Origin: CAYUCJ01 sp049282265
Lineage (GTDB): Bacteria; Desulfobacterota; DSM-4660; Desulfatiglandales; Desulfatiglandaceae
Direction: 5' to 3'
Assembly (NCBI GenBank): GCA_049282265.1
Contig: JBAPTR010000294.1
Location: 1 to 41,409, forward strand
Length of the DNA: 41,409 bases
Within the stretch, counting starts at the first letter, position 1; every line of letters starts with the position of its first letter. Shown here in pieces: positions 8,504 through 17,118 of the stretch. The position numbers and the translations under genes were made by a program. Under the pieces are notes generated by a model. The model saw only the letters and a list, made by a program, of their open reading frames with translations. It was not told the origin of the DNA and did not search any database.

Positions 8504-10180
8504 ATGAACCCAGCATTCGCGCTCAATTTATTTACAACCTGCGGGTCCGCAGACAAGGCCGGGAAAGCCGCGACACCAGGAAAAAGTGAAAAAAGCCTGT
8601 TCAGGAACCTCCTCATGAAGGAAAACAGGGAGAGACTCACCGGTGAAGAGGACGGGACACAGGAAAACGCAATCCTGACGTCTGATTTTCCTGTGCATAT
8701 GCTGAGGTTCGAACCCGGTGTCAAGGGAAAGCTCGAGACTTTTTTTGGGGAGCAGGGCCTGACGTCCAAGGAATCTGCTGCCCTGATTGAAGGGGCTACG
8801 GACAAAGATGGGTTTATTCGACTGGATCGCCTCCAGGCAGGTTTTGCGGCGTTGAAAGCGGGGAATGCCAAGGGACAGATGAGCATGATCATTTCCGCAA
8901 GAGACGTCCCTCAGTTCCAGGAAGTTTTATTCAAAATGGGGCTGGGTGCCGGGGAGGTCAAGGCCCTCGTGGAAAAGGGCAATGATGGAAAAGGGAATAT
9001 GGTCCTCGGAAAAATATTGTCTGGACTTTCCATGAAATTTCCTGAGATCGATTCACAGGAAACTCTGGCCCGCTTGCTTGCTCATTCTGATATTCAATGC
9101 AAAAACAAGGAGGTAAGTCCTTCCATCAAGACTCCTGAGCTCAGGACCTTGCTTAAGGATTACGCAGCAACCCCTTCCGAGGATGTCCAGAAAAACATCA
9201 AGACGAGACTGGCCGATCTCCTGAGAGAGAAAGGGGTTCCACCTGAAAAAGTAAAGTCATTTCTGGAGGGCATGAACGTAGAGTACGCAGAGAAGGCCTC
9301 CCGGGTCGGGGCGACAAAAGAAGGAAAAGGGGCCACAGCGGCGGAAATTGACCTCTGGGATGGCGTTGCCCTTAAACCCCAACGTTCCGGAAAAAAGGAT
9401 CCTTGGACTGAGAAAATCCTGGCAATCCTGAAGGAATCCAAGACCGGGGTTGGCAGGGGTGGCCAGGGAGAAGGTCGTTCTTCCCGCCTGGCGTCTTCCG
9501 CATTGCTTGAAAAGGAGAGTGGTAGCCCCAGGCCCCCGACTGAAAAAGTCATGTCGATCCTGGACGCAGAAAAGGCAGCTCGCACCGGAAAAGGTTCCCG
9601 GGGGACACCAAAATCAAAAGCCGGGGACGGTCGGCAACCTTTTGTGACCGGAAATCCGGTGCCGGGGCTTTCTGACCGAAATGCCAACCTGGTGAAATTA
9701 CAATATGCCGGGCAGGGCACGGGGAATTCAGGCCGTGCATTGAACGACTCCCAGCAGGCGTCAAGCCTTTCGAACCTCCTGGACCGGATGCAGTGGATGG
9801 TTGAGGCAGGCAGACAAAAAGCAAGAATCCAGTTGTCTCCCCCTGAACTCGGTCAGATTGATCTGCGCCTGGTGATCGAGCAGGGTCATCTTCACGCCCA
9901 CCTGGGGACCGACAATCCCATGGTCAAGGAGATGATCGATTCCAACCTCGGCCAGCTCAAACAACAGCTCTCCGACCTCGGTTTTGTCGTGGAGGAGTTC
10001 AGTGTAAATGTGGGGCAGGATCACCGGGAATTTGGAGAAGGAGAAGATCTGTGGGAACGCAGATCCCTTATAGGGGGGATAGCTGGAAACGGCAAACCGG
10101 AAATTGAACCCCTTTCACAGGGCGCGGCAACCCTCAGGACCATCGTAGATGACCGCTATCAAATCAATGTTCGCATATGA
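8504..10180 (+). CDS. fliK: Flagellar hook-length control protein FliK
   Basis: A 558-residue FliK, the secreted molecular ruler that stops hook growth by contacting FlhB. The conserved Flg_hook C-terminal domain is at about residues 425-515 (RIQLSPPELGQIDLRL, then MVKEMIDSNLGQLKQQL). The long N-terminal part is unusual: three related modules at about 72-118, 134-175 and 234-256 share a pattern of helix, glycine, KE and a Leu/Val-rich turn. The ATG at 8504 follows GGAG by 6 nt. The in-frame GTG at 8462 would coincide with the predicted transcript start and is rejected. It is first in a fliK-flgD-flgE unit. Confidence 0.93.
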   Translation: MNPAFALNLFTTCGSADKAGKAATPGKSEKSLFRNLLMKENRERLTGEEDGTQENAILTSDFPVHMLRFEPGVKGKLETFFGEQGLTSKESAALIEGATDKDGFIRLDRLQAGFAALKAGNAKGQMSMIISARDVPQFQEVLFKMGLGAGEVKALVEKGNDGKGNMVLGKILSGLSMKFPEIDSQETLARLLAHSDIQCKNKEVSPSIKTPELRTLLKDYAATPSEDVQKNIKTRLADLLREKGVPPEKVKSFLEGMNVEYAEKASRVGATKEGKGATAAEIDLWDGVALKPQRSGKKDPWTEKILAILKESKTGVGRGGQGEGRSSRLASSALLEKESGSPRPPTEKVMSILDAEKAARTGKGSRGTPKSKAGDGRQPFVTGNPVPGLSDRNANLVKLQYAGQGTGNSGRALNDSQQASSLSNLLDRMQWMVEAGRQKARIQLSPPELGQIDLRLVIEQGHLHAHLGTDNPMVKEMIDSNLGQLKQQLSDLGFVVEEFSVNVGQDHREFGEGEDLWERRSLIGGIAGNGKPEIEPLSQGAATLRTIVDDRYQINVRI

Positions 10181-10222
10181 CGGACCAAACGAGATGATGT
10201 TAAGAAGAAAAGGAGTTCACAT

Positions 10223-10921
10223 ATGATATCGCCTATCAATGCCATTCAATCGACCGCTACACAGGGTACCGATACCACCTCCACCGCATCGAAGGCCGCC
10301 GACAAGCTGGGAAAGGACGATTTTCTCAAAATCTTTATGGCGCAGATACAAAATCAGGATCCCATGAGTCCCATGGAAGGGACCGAATTTACCGCCCAAC
10401 TCGCCCAGTTCAGCAGCCTCGAACAGCTCTTTAACGTGAATGACAACCTGGCAGCCATCAAGGATGCAAATGGGAACACCACCCGGTATGATGTCCTGAA
10501 TTTCATGGGCAAGGAGGTTGTGGCCAAGGGTGATCAACTCTCACTGGGGGCCGACGGTACGGGCAAAGGCGCCTTCCAGATTGCGGGTACGGCCGGCTGT
10601 ACGGTTCAGGTCATGGACAGCTCAGGCAGCGTGATCAGGAATATCCCTCTGGGAACACTCGATGCAGGGCAGCATCATTTTGAATGGGACGGCTTGAGCG
10701 ACTCGGGTACGCGGATGACGGCAGGAACTTACAAGTTTGCGGTCAATGCCGCGGATGAAGCGGGAAACCCCGTCCTCGCCGACACCATGATTAGCGGAAA
10801 GGTCACGAGGGTCAATCTGGAAGGGGATTCACCGATCCTTTATGTGGGGGACAGTCCATTCGATATGGGCGACGTACTGGAGATCAGCGACCCGGCTGAG
10901 GTGGATAGCGGTAGCGTATAG
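10223..10921 (+). CDS. flgD: Hook cap/assembly protein FlgD
   Basis: A 232-residue FlgD, the hook scaffolding cap. The N-terminal signature GKDDFLKIFMAQIQNQDP followed by MEGTEFTAQLAQFSSLEQL (about residues 28-73) is canonical. The rest holds the FlgD Tudor-like and FnIII-like domains (about residues 115-190, with DAGQHHFEWDGLSDSG). The ATG at 10223 follows AAAGGAG. It lies 42 bp after fliK and before flgE, the standard hook gene set. Confidence 0.96.
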   Translation: MISPINAIQSTATQGTDTTSTASKAADKLGKDDFLKIFMAQIQNQDPMSPMEGTEFTAQLAQFSSLEQLFNVNDNLAAIKDANGNTTRYDVLNFMGKEVVAKGDQLSLGADGTGKGAFQIAGTAGCTVQVMDSSGSVIRNIPLGTLDAGQHHFEWDGLSDSGTRMTAGTYKFAVNAADEAGNPVLADTMISGKVTRVNLEGDSPILYVGDSPFDMGDVLEISDPAEVDSGSV

Positions 10922-11007
10922 GGCGGGAAGGGCTGCGAAACGAATAAACACTAAACTTATTAGAAGATTCAACCAGTTAACGAAATTAAAAGAAGAGGAG
11001 AAGAAAA

Positions 11008-12426
11008 ATGGCACTTTCAAGCGCATTGTTTTCAGGCATCAGCGGGCTGAGTTCTCTGGGCAACGCCATGCAGATCATCGGCGACAACATCGCCAACGTC
11101 AATACGGTAGGTTTTAAGGGAAGCAGCTTTACCTTTCAGGACCTCCTGAGCCAATCCATCTCCACCCAGTCAGGCACAGCCCAGGTGGGCCGCGGGACGG
11201 CCATTGGAGATATCGCTTCGTCGTTTGAACAGGGCTCGTTTGAATCCACGGGCAATACCACGGATCTGGCCATCGGTGGTGACGGCTTTTTTAGCCTCAG
11301 GGAGGCCGGGACCGACAGTCTTCTCTATTCACGTGCCGGCAATTTCAGTTTCGATAATGACGGATACCTTACCAATCCGGAAGGCTATGTGGTACAGGGA
11401 TGGCGATTGGATGACCAAGGGGAGAATATCGGTTCCATGACGGACGTGTTGCTCGATTCTTTTACTTCGAACCCGGATCCCAGCGATAGGATCAGTGTCA
11501 TTACAAACCTCGACTCGGATGCCGCGGGAAACCACACTGCTGCCACTTCGCTGGCGGATAATTGGACCGAGGCAGGAGGTATGCCGGCTGACATGTACGA
11601 ATACCAGAGCACGATAAAGGTATACGATTCCCTGGGGAGCACGCACGATATCACGATCTATTTTGACAAAAATCAAGACACCTCCACCTGGCAGTATGCG
11701 ATAACCTGCAACCCGGCGGAGGACAGACGAGCAGGAGCTGCTGGAAATACCCAGCAGGGACTTCTTGCCCGGGGAAACATCAATTTCAGTGAAAGCGCCG
11801 GCACCATTTTGCCAAGTGCCACTGATTTTACCATGGATACGTATGATCCGGCTACTTCAGGCTGGACCCCGGTTTCCACCAATCCATCGGGCTATCTTGA
11901 ATTTTCGCCGGATTTCCTGGGTGGCGCCGGTGGCAGTACCCAGATGAATATTTCCCTTGATCTCGGCTCTCATTGGGATGGTAGTTCATGGACGAATCAG
12001 GCTTTGACCAGCACCCAGTATGCGCGGTCTTCCTCCACTGTTTTCCAGTCTGCGACTGGATATGGCGCCGGTGATCTCAAGGGAGTCGACGTTGACGTGG
12101 ACGGGACCATGACCGGGGTGTATTCCAACGGCCAGCTTATTCCTCTTTATCGGGTTGCCCTGGCAAAGTTCCAGAGTGTGCAGGGCCTGCACAAAGAGGG
12201 GAACAGCCTGTATCGGCAGACTCGCGAGAGTGGGGATGCCATCACAGGTGATCCTGGAACGAACGGCCTGGGCAGCATTTCCCCCAACTCCCTGGAGCAG
12301 TCCAACGTGGATATTGCCAACGAGTTCGTCAAGATGATCACCACGCAGAGGGGGTTTCAGGCCAACTCCAAGATCATCACGGTCACCGATCAGATGCTGG
12401 CGGATCTGATCAATCTGAAAAGATAA
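11008..12426 (+). CDS. flgE: Flagellar hook protein FlgE
   Basis: A 472-residue FlgE, the subunit of the hook. The N-terminal axial signature (SALFSGISGLSSLGNAMQ, then GDNIANVNTVGFKG) lies in the first 40 residues. The C-terminal D0 helix includes EQSNVDIANEFVKMITTQRGFQAN and ends in a leucine-rich tail. The middle is the variable surface domain, rich in Ser, Thr and Gly. A purine-rich GAGGAG site precedes the ATG at 11008. A stable hairpin follows the stop, so flgE probably ends the operon. Confidence 0.96.
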   Translation: MALSSALFSGISGLSSLGNAMQIIGDNIANVNTVGFKGSSFTFQDLLSQSISTQSGTAQVGRGTAIGDIASSFEQGSFESTGNTTDLAIGGDGFFSLREAGTDSLLYSRAGNFSFDNDGYLTNPEGYVVQGWRLDDQGENIGSMTDVLLDSFTSNPDPSDRISVITNLDSDAAGNHTAATSLADNWTEAGGMPADMYEYQSTIKVYDSLGSTHDITIYFDKNQDTSTWQYAITCNPAEDRRAGAAGNTQQGLLARGNINFSESAGTILPSATDFTMDTYDPATSGWTPVSTNPSGYLEFSPDFLGGAGGSTQMNISLDLGSHWDGSSWTNQALTSTQYARSSSTVFQSATGYGAGDLKGVDVDVDGTMTGVYSNGQLIPLYRVALAKFQSVQGLHKEGNSLYRQTRESGDAITGDPGTNGLGSISPNSLEQSNVDIANEFVKMITTQRGFQANSKIITVTDQMLADLINLKR

Positions 12427-12438
12427 AGACAACCCACA

Positions 12439-12476
12439 AGTCTGGAGTCACGAGTCTTAACTCTTGACTCCAGACT
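12439..12476 (+). repeat. Perfect 12-bp stem hairpin after flgE (GGAGTC units)
   Basis: AGTCTGGAGTCA (12439-12450) pairs perfectly with TGACTCCAGACT (12465-12476). Inside, GAGT (12452-12455) pairs with ACTC (12460-12463) around a CTTA loop, giving a nearly continuous 17-bp hairpin. There is no T-run, so it is either a 3'-end stabiliser or an interspersed repeat. The GGAGT unit recurs in the hairpin at 33160-33227. Confidence 0.7.
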
Positions 12477-12609
12477 CACCATGCCGCGTCAATAAATTGA
12501 CAATTCTCTCCGCTTTCGTTTCAAGATCACATTCATCCTTCATTTTTATCTATTTGAATTAATTAAATAAAAACTTGTTGCAAAACCAAATATTCCCTAC
12601 GGGAGCTTC

Positions 12610-12625
12610 TGGCACGGTGGTTGCT
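12610..12625 (+). promoter_or_regulatory. Sigma-54 promoter of the motA-fliL operon
   Basis: TGGCAC-GGTGG-TTGCT is a full match to the RpoN consensus, with 10 nt between GG and GC. The predicted start is near 12636, 35 bp before the motA ATG. The upstream 80 bp are AT-rich. Confidence 0.93.
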
Positions 12626-12670
12626 TAATACTATTGCGATTGAACTGTTATCACTGGAGACGTGCATCCC

Positions 12671-13435
12671 ATGGATATTGCAACCCTGGTCGGTATTGTT
12701 ACGGCATTCGCCCTCGTCCTCTCTGCCATTTTGATGGGGGGGAGCCTGGCTCTTTTTGTCAACATCCCTTCAGTCCTCATCGTGTTGGGCGGCTCTCTCG
12801 GCTCCACCATGATCAACTACCCACTGCCTGACATGTTGAAGGTCCTCAGTGTTGTCAAGAACGCCTTCCTGCACAAACAGGTGACGGCCAAAGAGGTCAT
12901 CAGTAATTTCGTAAGCCTCGCCGGTATTGCCAGGCGGGAAGGCATCCTTGCCCTGGAAACGAGTGCCAACGAGGCATCTGATCAGTTTATGAAAAAAGGA
13001 CTCCAACTGGCCGTGGACGGTCTTGAGCCGGGATCCATCAAAGAGATCCTGGAGACGGAAGTGGTGGCCATACAGGACCGGCACAAACTGGGCGCGGAGA
13101 TTTTCACTACCCTGGGGACATTCGCGCCGGCCATGGGAATGATCGGAACGCTGATAGGCCTGGTCCAGATGCTGCAAACCATGGATGACCCCAGTAGCAT
13201 CGGGCCTTCAATGGCCGTGGCCCTCTTGACGACCTTTTATGGGGCACTGATGGCCAATATCTTGTGTCTGCCTATTGCGGGAAAACTGAAGAACCGAAGC
13301 GGCGCCGAGGTCATGGTGAAGGATTTGATGACGGAGGGTGTCATTTCCATAGCAAAGGGAGAGAACCCCAGGGTCATAGAGCAGAAGCTCAATGCGTATC
13401 TACCTCCCCAGATGAGGGAAAGTTCTTTTAAATAA
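12671..13435 (+). CDS. motA: Flagellar stator protein MotA
   Basis: A 254-residue MotA, the inner-membrane stator subunit that forms the proton or sodium channel with MotB and pushes on FliG. Features are four hydrophobic segments, the loop ARREGILALE at about residue 90, and the C-terminal membrane pair (LGTFAPAMGMIGTLIGLVQML, about 152-172, and a following AVALLTTFYGALMAN). The ATG at 12671 is preferred over GTG 12662, which is too close to the GGAG site. The next gene is fliL after 50 bp; the expected motB is missing. Confidence 0.95.
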   Translation: MDIATLVGIVTAFALVLSAILMGGSLALFVNIPSVLIVLGGSLGSTMINYPLPDMLKVLSVVKNAFLHKQVTAKEVISNFVSLAGIARREGILALETSANEASDQFMKKGLQLAVDGLEPGSIKEILETEVVAIQDRHKLGAEIFTTLGTFAPAMGMIGTLIGLVQMLQTMDDPSSIGPSMAVALLTTFYGALMANILCLPIAGKLKNRSGAEVMVKDLMTEGVISIAKGENPRVIEQKLNAYLPPQMRESSFK

Positions 13436-13485
13436 GTTAACGGTGAGACCCAGTTTGAAGATGAAGATATACGGGAGAGAATGGC

Positions 13486-14046
13486 ATGGCAGAAAAGGAA
13501 AAAAATGCTGAAGAGAAACAAAAGCCTGAAAATGGAAAAAAGGCTGGAGACAAAAAGACCGCAGAACCTGAGGAGACCAAGGCCGGAAAACCGCCTCTGA
13601 AACTCATTGTTTTTGCACTCCTGGTGGTTTTAATCCTGGGAGGAGGAGCCTTTGCCTGGAAGAGCGGCATGTTGAACAAGATGATCGGTGGCGGTGAAAA
13701 TGCCAAAGTGGAAAAAAAGATCAAGAAAATTGAAAAGCCGGATATAGGCACCATTTATCCTATGGAGTCCTTTATCGTCAACCTGATGGATCCCATGGGC
13801 AAGCGCTATCTGAAGGTCAAGATAGCGCTGGAACTGACAAACGAGGAATCGACTTCCGAGGTGGACAAGCGACTGCCGCAATTTCGGGACGGCATCCTGA
13901 CGCTGCTGAGCAGCAAGACCTTCAAGGAAATCAACGATCTCTCCGGGAAATATCAGCTGCGTGCGGAAATCCTGGGAATGCTCAACGGATATATGAAAAC
14001 GGGCAGGGTGAGGAACGTCTATTTTACGGAGTTCATTGTTCAATGA
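13486..14046 (+). CDS. fliL: Flagellar basal body-associated protein FliL
   Basis: A 186-residue FliL, a single-pass membrane protein that rings the stator. A Lys/Glu-rich cytoplasmic tail (1-42) precedes the membrane helix at about 44-64 (LIVFALLVVLILGGGAFAW). The periplasmic domain includes YPMESFIVNLMDPMGKRYLKVKIAL split by conserved turns, and ends with RVRNVYFTEFIVQ, a strong family match. Its last 4 bases overlap the fliM start (ATGA). A second FliL-like gene lies at 24094-24762. Confidence 0.95.
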   Translation: MAEKEKNAEEKQKPENGKKAGDKKTAEPEETKAGKPPLKLIVFALLVVLILGGGAFAWKSGMLNKMIGGGENAKVEKKIKKIEKPDIGTIYPMESFIVNLMDPMGKRYLKVKIALELTNEESTSEVDKRLPQFRDGILTLLSSKTFKEINDLSGKYQLRAEILGMLNGYMKTGRVRNVYFTEFIVQ

Positions 14047-15041
14047 ACCAGATACTCTCTCAAGATGAAGTTGATGCCCTCCTCAAAGGTATGGACGCGG
14101 GGGATGTGGAGACGGAAGGTGAACCCTTTGAGGCAGTGGGGGATTACGAATCTTACGATTGGACCAACCAGGGCCGAAAACTCAAGGGAAACATGTCCCT
14201 GTTCGGACTCATCAACCAGCGGTATGCCCAGAAGTTGAAGAATTCCCTCTCCAATGCCCTGGGAAAGTTGGTCGATATTGATGCGGGGCCCCTGGAGATG
14301 ATCAAGTTCGAAGAATTTCAGCGATCACTGCCTGTCCCAACAAGTCTCCACCTATTCAAAATGGATCCCTTGAGGGGCACGGGAATGCTGGTGATCGAAA
14401 GCCGGCTGGTATTCAGCCTGATCGAGGCCTTTTTCGGAGGCACGGGGGCAGGATCAGCAAAGGTGGAGGGAAGGGATTTTACACCTATTGAACAGAAGGT
14501 GATCGAGAAGGTGGTGAACCTGGCCATGACGGATATGATCAGCGCCTGGAAGGATGTGTATCCCATAAAAACGATGTTTCTCCGGTCGGAAAGCAATCCC
14601 CAGGGGGTGAATGTCATGCCCCCCGGTGAGTTTCTCATATCCGTCAAATTTGAAGTTGCGTTGACCAAGGCGGCCGGCAGCATCACCGTCTGCCTTCCCT
14701 ATGCCTCCCTTCAGCCCATCCAAGAGAAACTTTCGGGTGGATACCAGAAGGATGACAGTGAGCAGGACATGAAGTGGCTTTCACTTCTCCGGGAGAGAAT
14801 CTGTGAGTCCCGGGTGGATTTGAGCGTCGACCTGGGGCGCAGCTTTCTCCCGGTCAAAGATTTCCTGAACATGAAGGAAGGAGATGTGCTGGTCCTCGAA
14901 AACAGCTTTAACGACAAACTCCTGGCCCGTGTTGAAGGCATCCCGAAATATGAGGGCTTTGCCGGTCGGTATGGCCGAAAAAAGGTATTCCGGGTGTCAG
15001 ACACTCTGGATAAAAAAAACAATGCTATCTCTTCGCGATGA
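14043..15041 (+). CDS. fliM: Flagellar motor switch protein FliM
   Basis: A 332-residue FliM, the middle C-ring protein that receives phosphorylated CheY. The N-terminus has the CheY-binding motif LSQDEVDALLKGM (residues 5-17). The central domain carries the GGTGAGS loop (FFGGTGAGSAKVEGRDFTPIE) and the C-terminus a FliN-like SpoA domain (ESRVDLSVDLGRSFLPVKDFLNM split across about 255-280). The start overlaps fliL by 4 nt. Chemotactic control of rotation is therefore expected, although no che genes are in the window. Confidence 0.97.
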   Translation: MNQILSQDEVDALLKGMDAGDVETEGEPFEAVGDYESYDWTNQGRKLKGNMSLFGLINQRYAQKLKNSLSNALGKLVDIDAGPLEMIKFEEFQRSLPVPTSLHLFKMDPLRGTGMLVIESRLVFSLIEAFFGGTGAGSAKVEGRDFTPIEQKVIEKVVNLAMTDMISAWKDVYPIKTMFLRSESNPQGVNVMPPGEFLISVKFEVALTKAAGSITVCLPYASLQPIQEKLSGGYQKDDSEQDMKWLSLLRERICESRVDLSVDLGRSFLPVKDFLNMKEGDVLVLENSFNDKLLARVEGIPKYEGFAGRYGRKKVFRVSDTLDKKNNAISSR

Positions 15042-15050
15042 GGTGAATAA

Positions 15051-15422
15051 ATGAACGAGCAAAATGAAAACAATTCCGAAACCCAGACTGCAAAAGAGGA
15101 GGTCTCCCCGGAAAATGTGGACTTTGCTGAAATTGAACCGGGTTTGAAAGGGACTGAAAGTTCACAGAGCATCGATTTCCTGCTCGATGTACCCTTGGAA
15201 ATCACGGTGGAACTGGGGAGGACCAGGATTCAAATAGGGGATTTGCTGAAACTCGGGCAGGGCTCGGTGGTGGAACTGGAAAAACTCACCAATGAACCGG
15301 TTGATATCTATATCAATCAGAAACTCATGGGGCACGGAGAAGTGGTCGTGGTCAATGAAAAATTTGCCATCAGGCTCACGAACATCGTCAGCCCCGGGGA
15401 AAGGGTGAAGAACCTGACATGA
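15051..15422 (+). CDS. fliN: Flagellar motor switch protein FliN
   Basis: A 123-residue FliN, base of the C-ring. The acidic N-terminal 40 residues are variable. The SpoA domain covers about 42-120 and includes LLDVPLEITVELGRTRI, LLKLGQGSVVELEKL and VVVVNEKFAIRLTNIV. The ATG at 15051 follows GAGGTGAAT. It sits between fliM and fliO in the standard order and overlaps the fliO start by 4 nt. Confidence 0.96.
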   Translation: MNEQNENNSETQTAKEEVSPENVDFAEIEPGLKGTESSQSIDFLLDVPLEITVELGRTRIQIGDLLKLGQGSVVELEKLTNEPVDIYINQKLMGHGEVVVVNEKFAIRLTNIVSPGERVKNLT

Positions 15423-15973
15423 TGGGAACCCATCCGACAAAACCTTCGTTGAAACCACCTTCATCGGGTCCGGGATGGTCCATGTCCTGTTTTGTGCACC
15501 TCCTTTTCTTCGGCTGTTTCTTAATGAATTTTTTCTTTCCGACCATTGCAGGTGCGGGAGATGGCAGCGGCGGCCTGCCTCAAGGAGATTTGGGGGCGGC
15601 CACGCTCAAGATGCTGGGTGCCCTGCTCCTTGTGCTGGCAATCATCATTGGACTCTTTTATCTCGCAAAGCGGTTGCGGTGGGGGCGGTTGTCCTTTAAC
15701 AGATATCCAGCCATGCGAATGATCAGTACCCTGAGCCTGGCACCCAAACGTTCCGTTACGATGATTGAAGTAAGCGGGCATTGGCTGGTACTGGGCGTCG
15801 GATCGGAATCGGTCACCCTGCTTTGCGAGCTGGAGGAGCCCCCGGTGCTCGAATCATCCGGAGCATCTGAGACAGGAAATTACAGCGGGTTCCAATCTCT
15901 GCTCAGACAAACGATCGTGCGGAAATTCCCTGCGAAAGGTAAGATGGGAGACGGAAATGAAAAGTCAGCTTGA
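15419..15973 (+). CDS. fliO: Flagellar export assembly protein FliO
   Basis: A 184-residue FliO, which helps the FliP ring of the export gate assemble. An N-terminal hydrophobic segment (about 21-42, possible signal or membrane helix) is followed by a second membrane helix at about 60-84 (MLGALLLVLAIIIGLFYLAKRL). The cytoplasmic domain carries the FliO pattern MRMISTLSLAPKRSVTMIEV and HWLVLGV. ATG 15419 overlaps the fliN stop; an adjacent ATG at 15422 is an alternative. The 3' end overlaps fliP by 17 nt. Confidence 0.88.
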   Translation: MMGTHPTKPSLKPPSSGPGWSMSCFVHLLFFGCFLMNFFFPTIAGAGDGSGGLPQGDLGAATLKMLGALLLVLAIIIGLFYLAKRLRWGRLSFNRYPAMRMISTLSLAPKRSVTMIEVSGHWLVLGVGSESVTLLCELEEPPVLESSGASETGNYSGFQSLLRQTIVRKFPAKGKMGDGNEKSA

Positions 15974-16790
15974 CAGTGTTTCCCCACCTTCCGCCGGATG
16001 CGTCCTGAAACGAGATGGTCGAAGACCCTTGAAAAGGTTTCTCTGGTTCGGCACCCTGATCATTCTTGGCAGTATTGCCGCCTCCTACGGCATGACACAT
16101 GCACAGCAGATTCCATTGCTCCCCAATATCACCCTGGGCGTGGGGCAGGCGGATAAACCCGAGCAGGTGAGTATCCTTCTCCAGATCCTTTTTCTGTTGA
16201 CCGTGCTTTCACTTGCCCCTGCCATTGTGGTCATGATGACTTCTTTCACCCGACTGGTAGTGGTATTTTCTCTGCTGAGGCATGCACTGGGTACCCAGCA
16301 GATGCCGCCCAATCAGGTCATGATCGGCCTCGCGCTGCTCTTGACCTTTTTTCTCATGTCCCCGGTCTACGAAAAGGTGAACAAGGACGCCCTTCAACCC
16401 TATCTCAATGAAGAGATATCGCAGGGCCAGGCCATCGACAGGGCCTTGGTACCCATCAGACAATTCATGTTCAAGCAAACCCGGAAAAAAGATATCGCCT
16501 TGTTCCTTAAGGTTTCAAAGTCGAAGAAGCCCCGGGATTTGAGTGAGATCCCGACCCTGGTCCTGATTCCCTCGTACGTGATAAGCGAGCTGAAAACCGC
16601 GTTCCAGATCGGGTTCCTGATCTACATCCCTTTCCTGGTGATTGACATGGTTGTGGCCAGTGTCCTTTTGTCCATGGGCATGATGATGCTGCCGCCTTTC
16701 ATGATATCTCTGCCCTTTAAATTAATGCTGTTTGTGCTGGTGGACGGTTGGAATTTGTTTATCGGCTCGATGATCAAGAGTTTCACATGA
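15957..16790 (+). CDS. fliP: Flagellar type III export gate protein FliP
   Basis: A 277-residue FliP, a core pore subunit of the export gate. A basic N-terminus and signal-like hydrophobic stretch (about 28-50) are followed by four membrane segments. Family motifs include SLAPAIVVMMTSFTRLVVVF (about 86-105), LRHALGTQQMPPNQVMIGLA and the C-terminal MMMLPPFMISLPFKLMLFVL. The start lies 17 nt inside fliO. The N-terminal 25 residues are longer than in many FliP proteins, and a later start cannot be excluded. Confidence 0.97.
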   Translation: MKSQLDSVSPPSAGCVLKRDGRRPLKRFLWFGTLIILGSIAASYGMTHAQQIPLLPNITLGVGQADKPEQVSILLQILFLLTVLSLAPAIVVMMTSFTRLVVVFSLLRHALGTQQMPPNQVMIGLALLLTFFLMSPVYEKVNKDALQPYLNEEISQGQAIDRALVPIRQFMFKQTRKKDIALFLKVSKSKKPRDLSEIPTLVLIPSYVISELKTAFQIGFLIYIPFLVIDMVVASVLLSMGMMMLPPFMISLPFKLMLFVLVDGWNLFIGSMIKSFT

Positions 16791-16800
16791 GGTATGGAGC

Positions 16801-17070
16801 ATGACACCGGAATATGTGGTTAGCCTGGCCAGCGAGGCCGTTAAACTCACCCTCCTTCTCTCAGCCCCTTTGCTCGGCGTTGGCTTGATAGTGGGGTTGG
16901 TGATCGCCATCCTGCAAGCGACGACGCAGGTTCAGGAAATGACGCTCACGTTCGTCCCCAAGATTGTAGCTGTCCTGGTGGCCCTGCTCGTCGCAGCGCC
17001 CTGGATGCTCGACAAAATGACTGCGTTTACCAGTCAAATCATCTCAAGCATCCCGCAGGTCATCAGGTGA
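16801..17070 (+). CDS. fliQ: Flagellar type III export gate protein FliQ
   Basis: An 89-residue FliQ with two membrane helices (about 14-38 and 50-72). The conserved loop ILQATTQVQEMTLTFVPKI sits between them. FliQ wraps around the FliP-FliR pore. The ATG at 16801 follows GAGGTATGGAGC, 10 bp after fliP. Length and motifs are fully typical. Confidence 0.97.
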   Translation: MTPEYVVSLASEAVKLTLLLSAPLLGVGLIVGLVIAILQATTQVQEMTLTFVPKIVAVLVALLVAAPWMLDKMTAFTSQIISSIPQVIR

Positions 17071-17118
17071 TAGCAGCGCTGGCGGAACCAGTGCACCTGT
17101 GGCCAATCGGTTGAGACT

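Noticed and set aside
17080..17094. TGG-N10-GC arrangement before fliR
   Set aside because: The -12 side reads GTGC instead of TTGC and the site lies in mid-operon, so it is a likely chance match.
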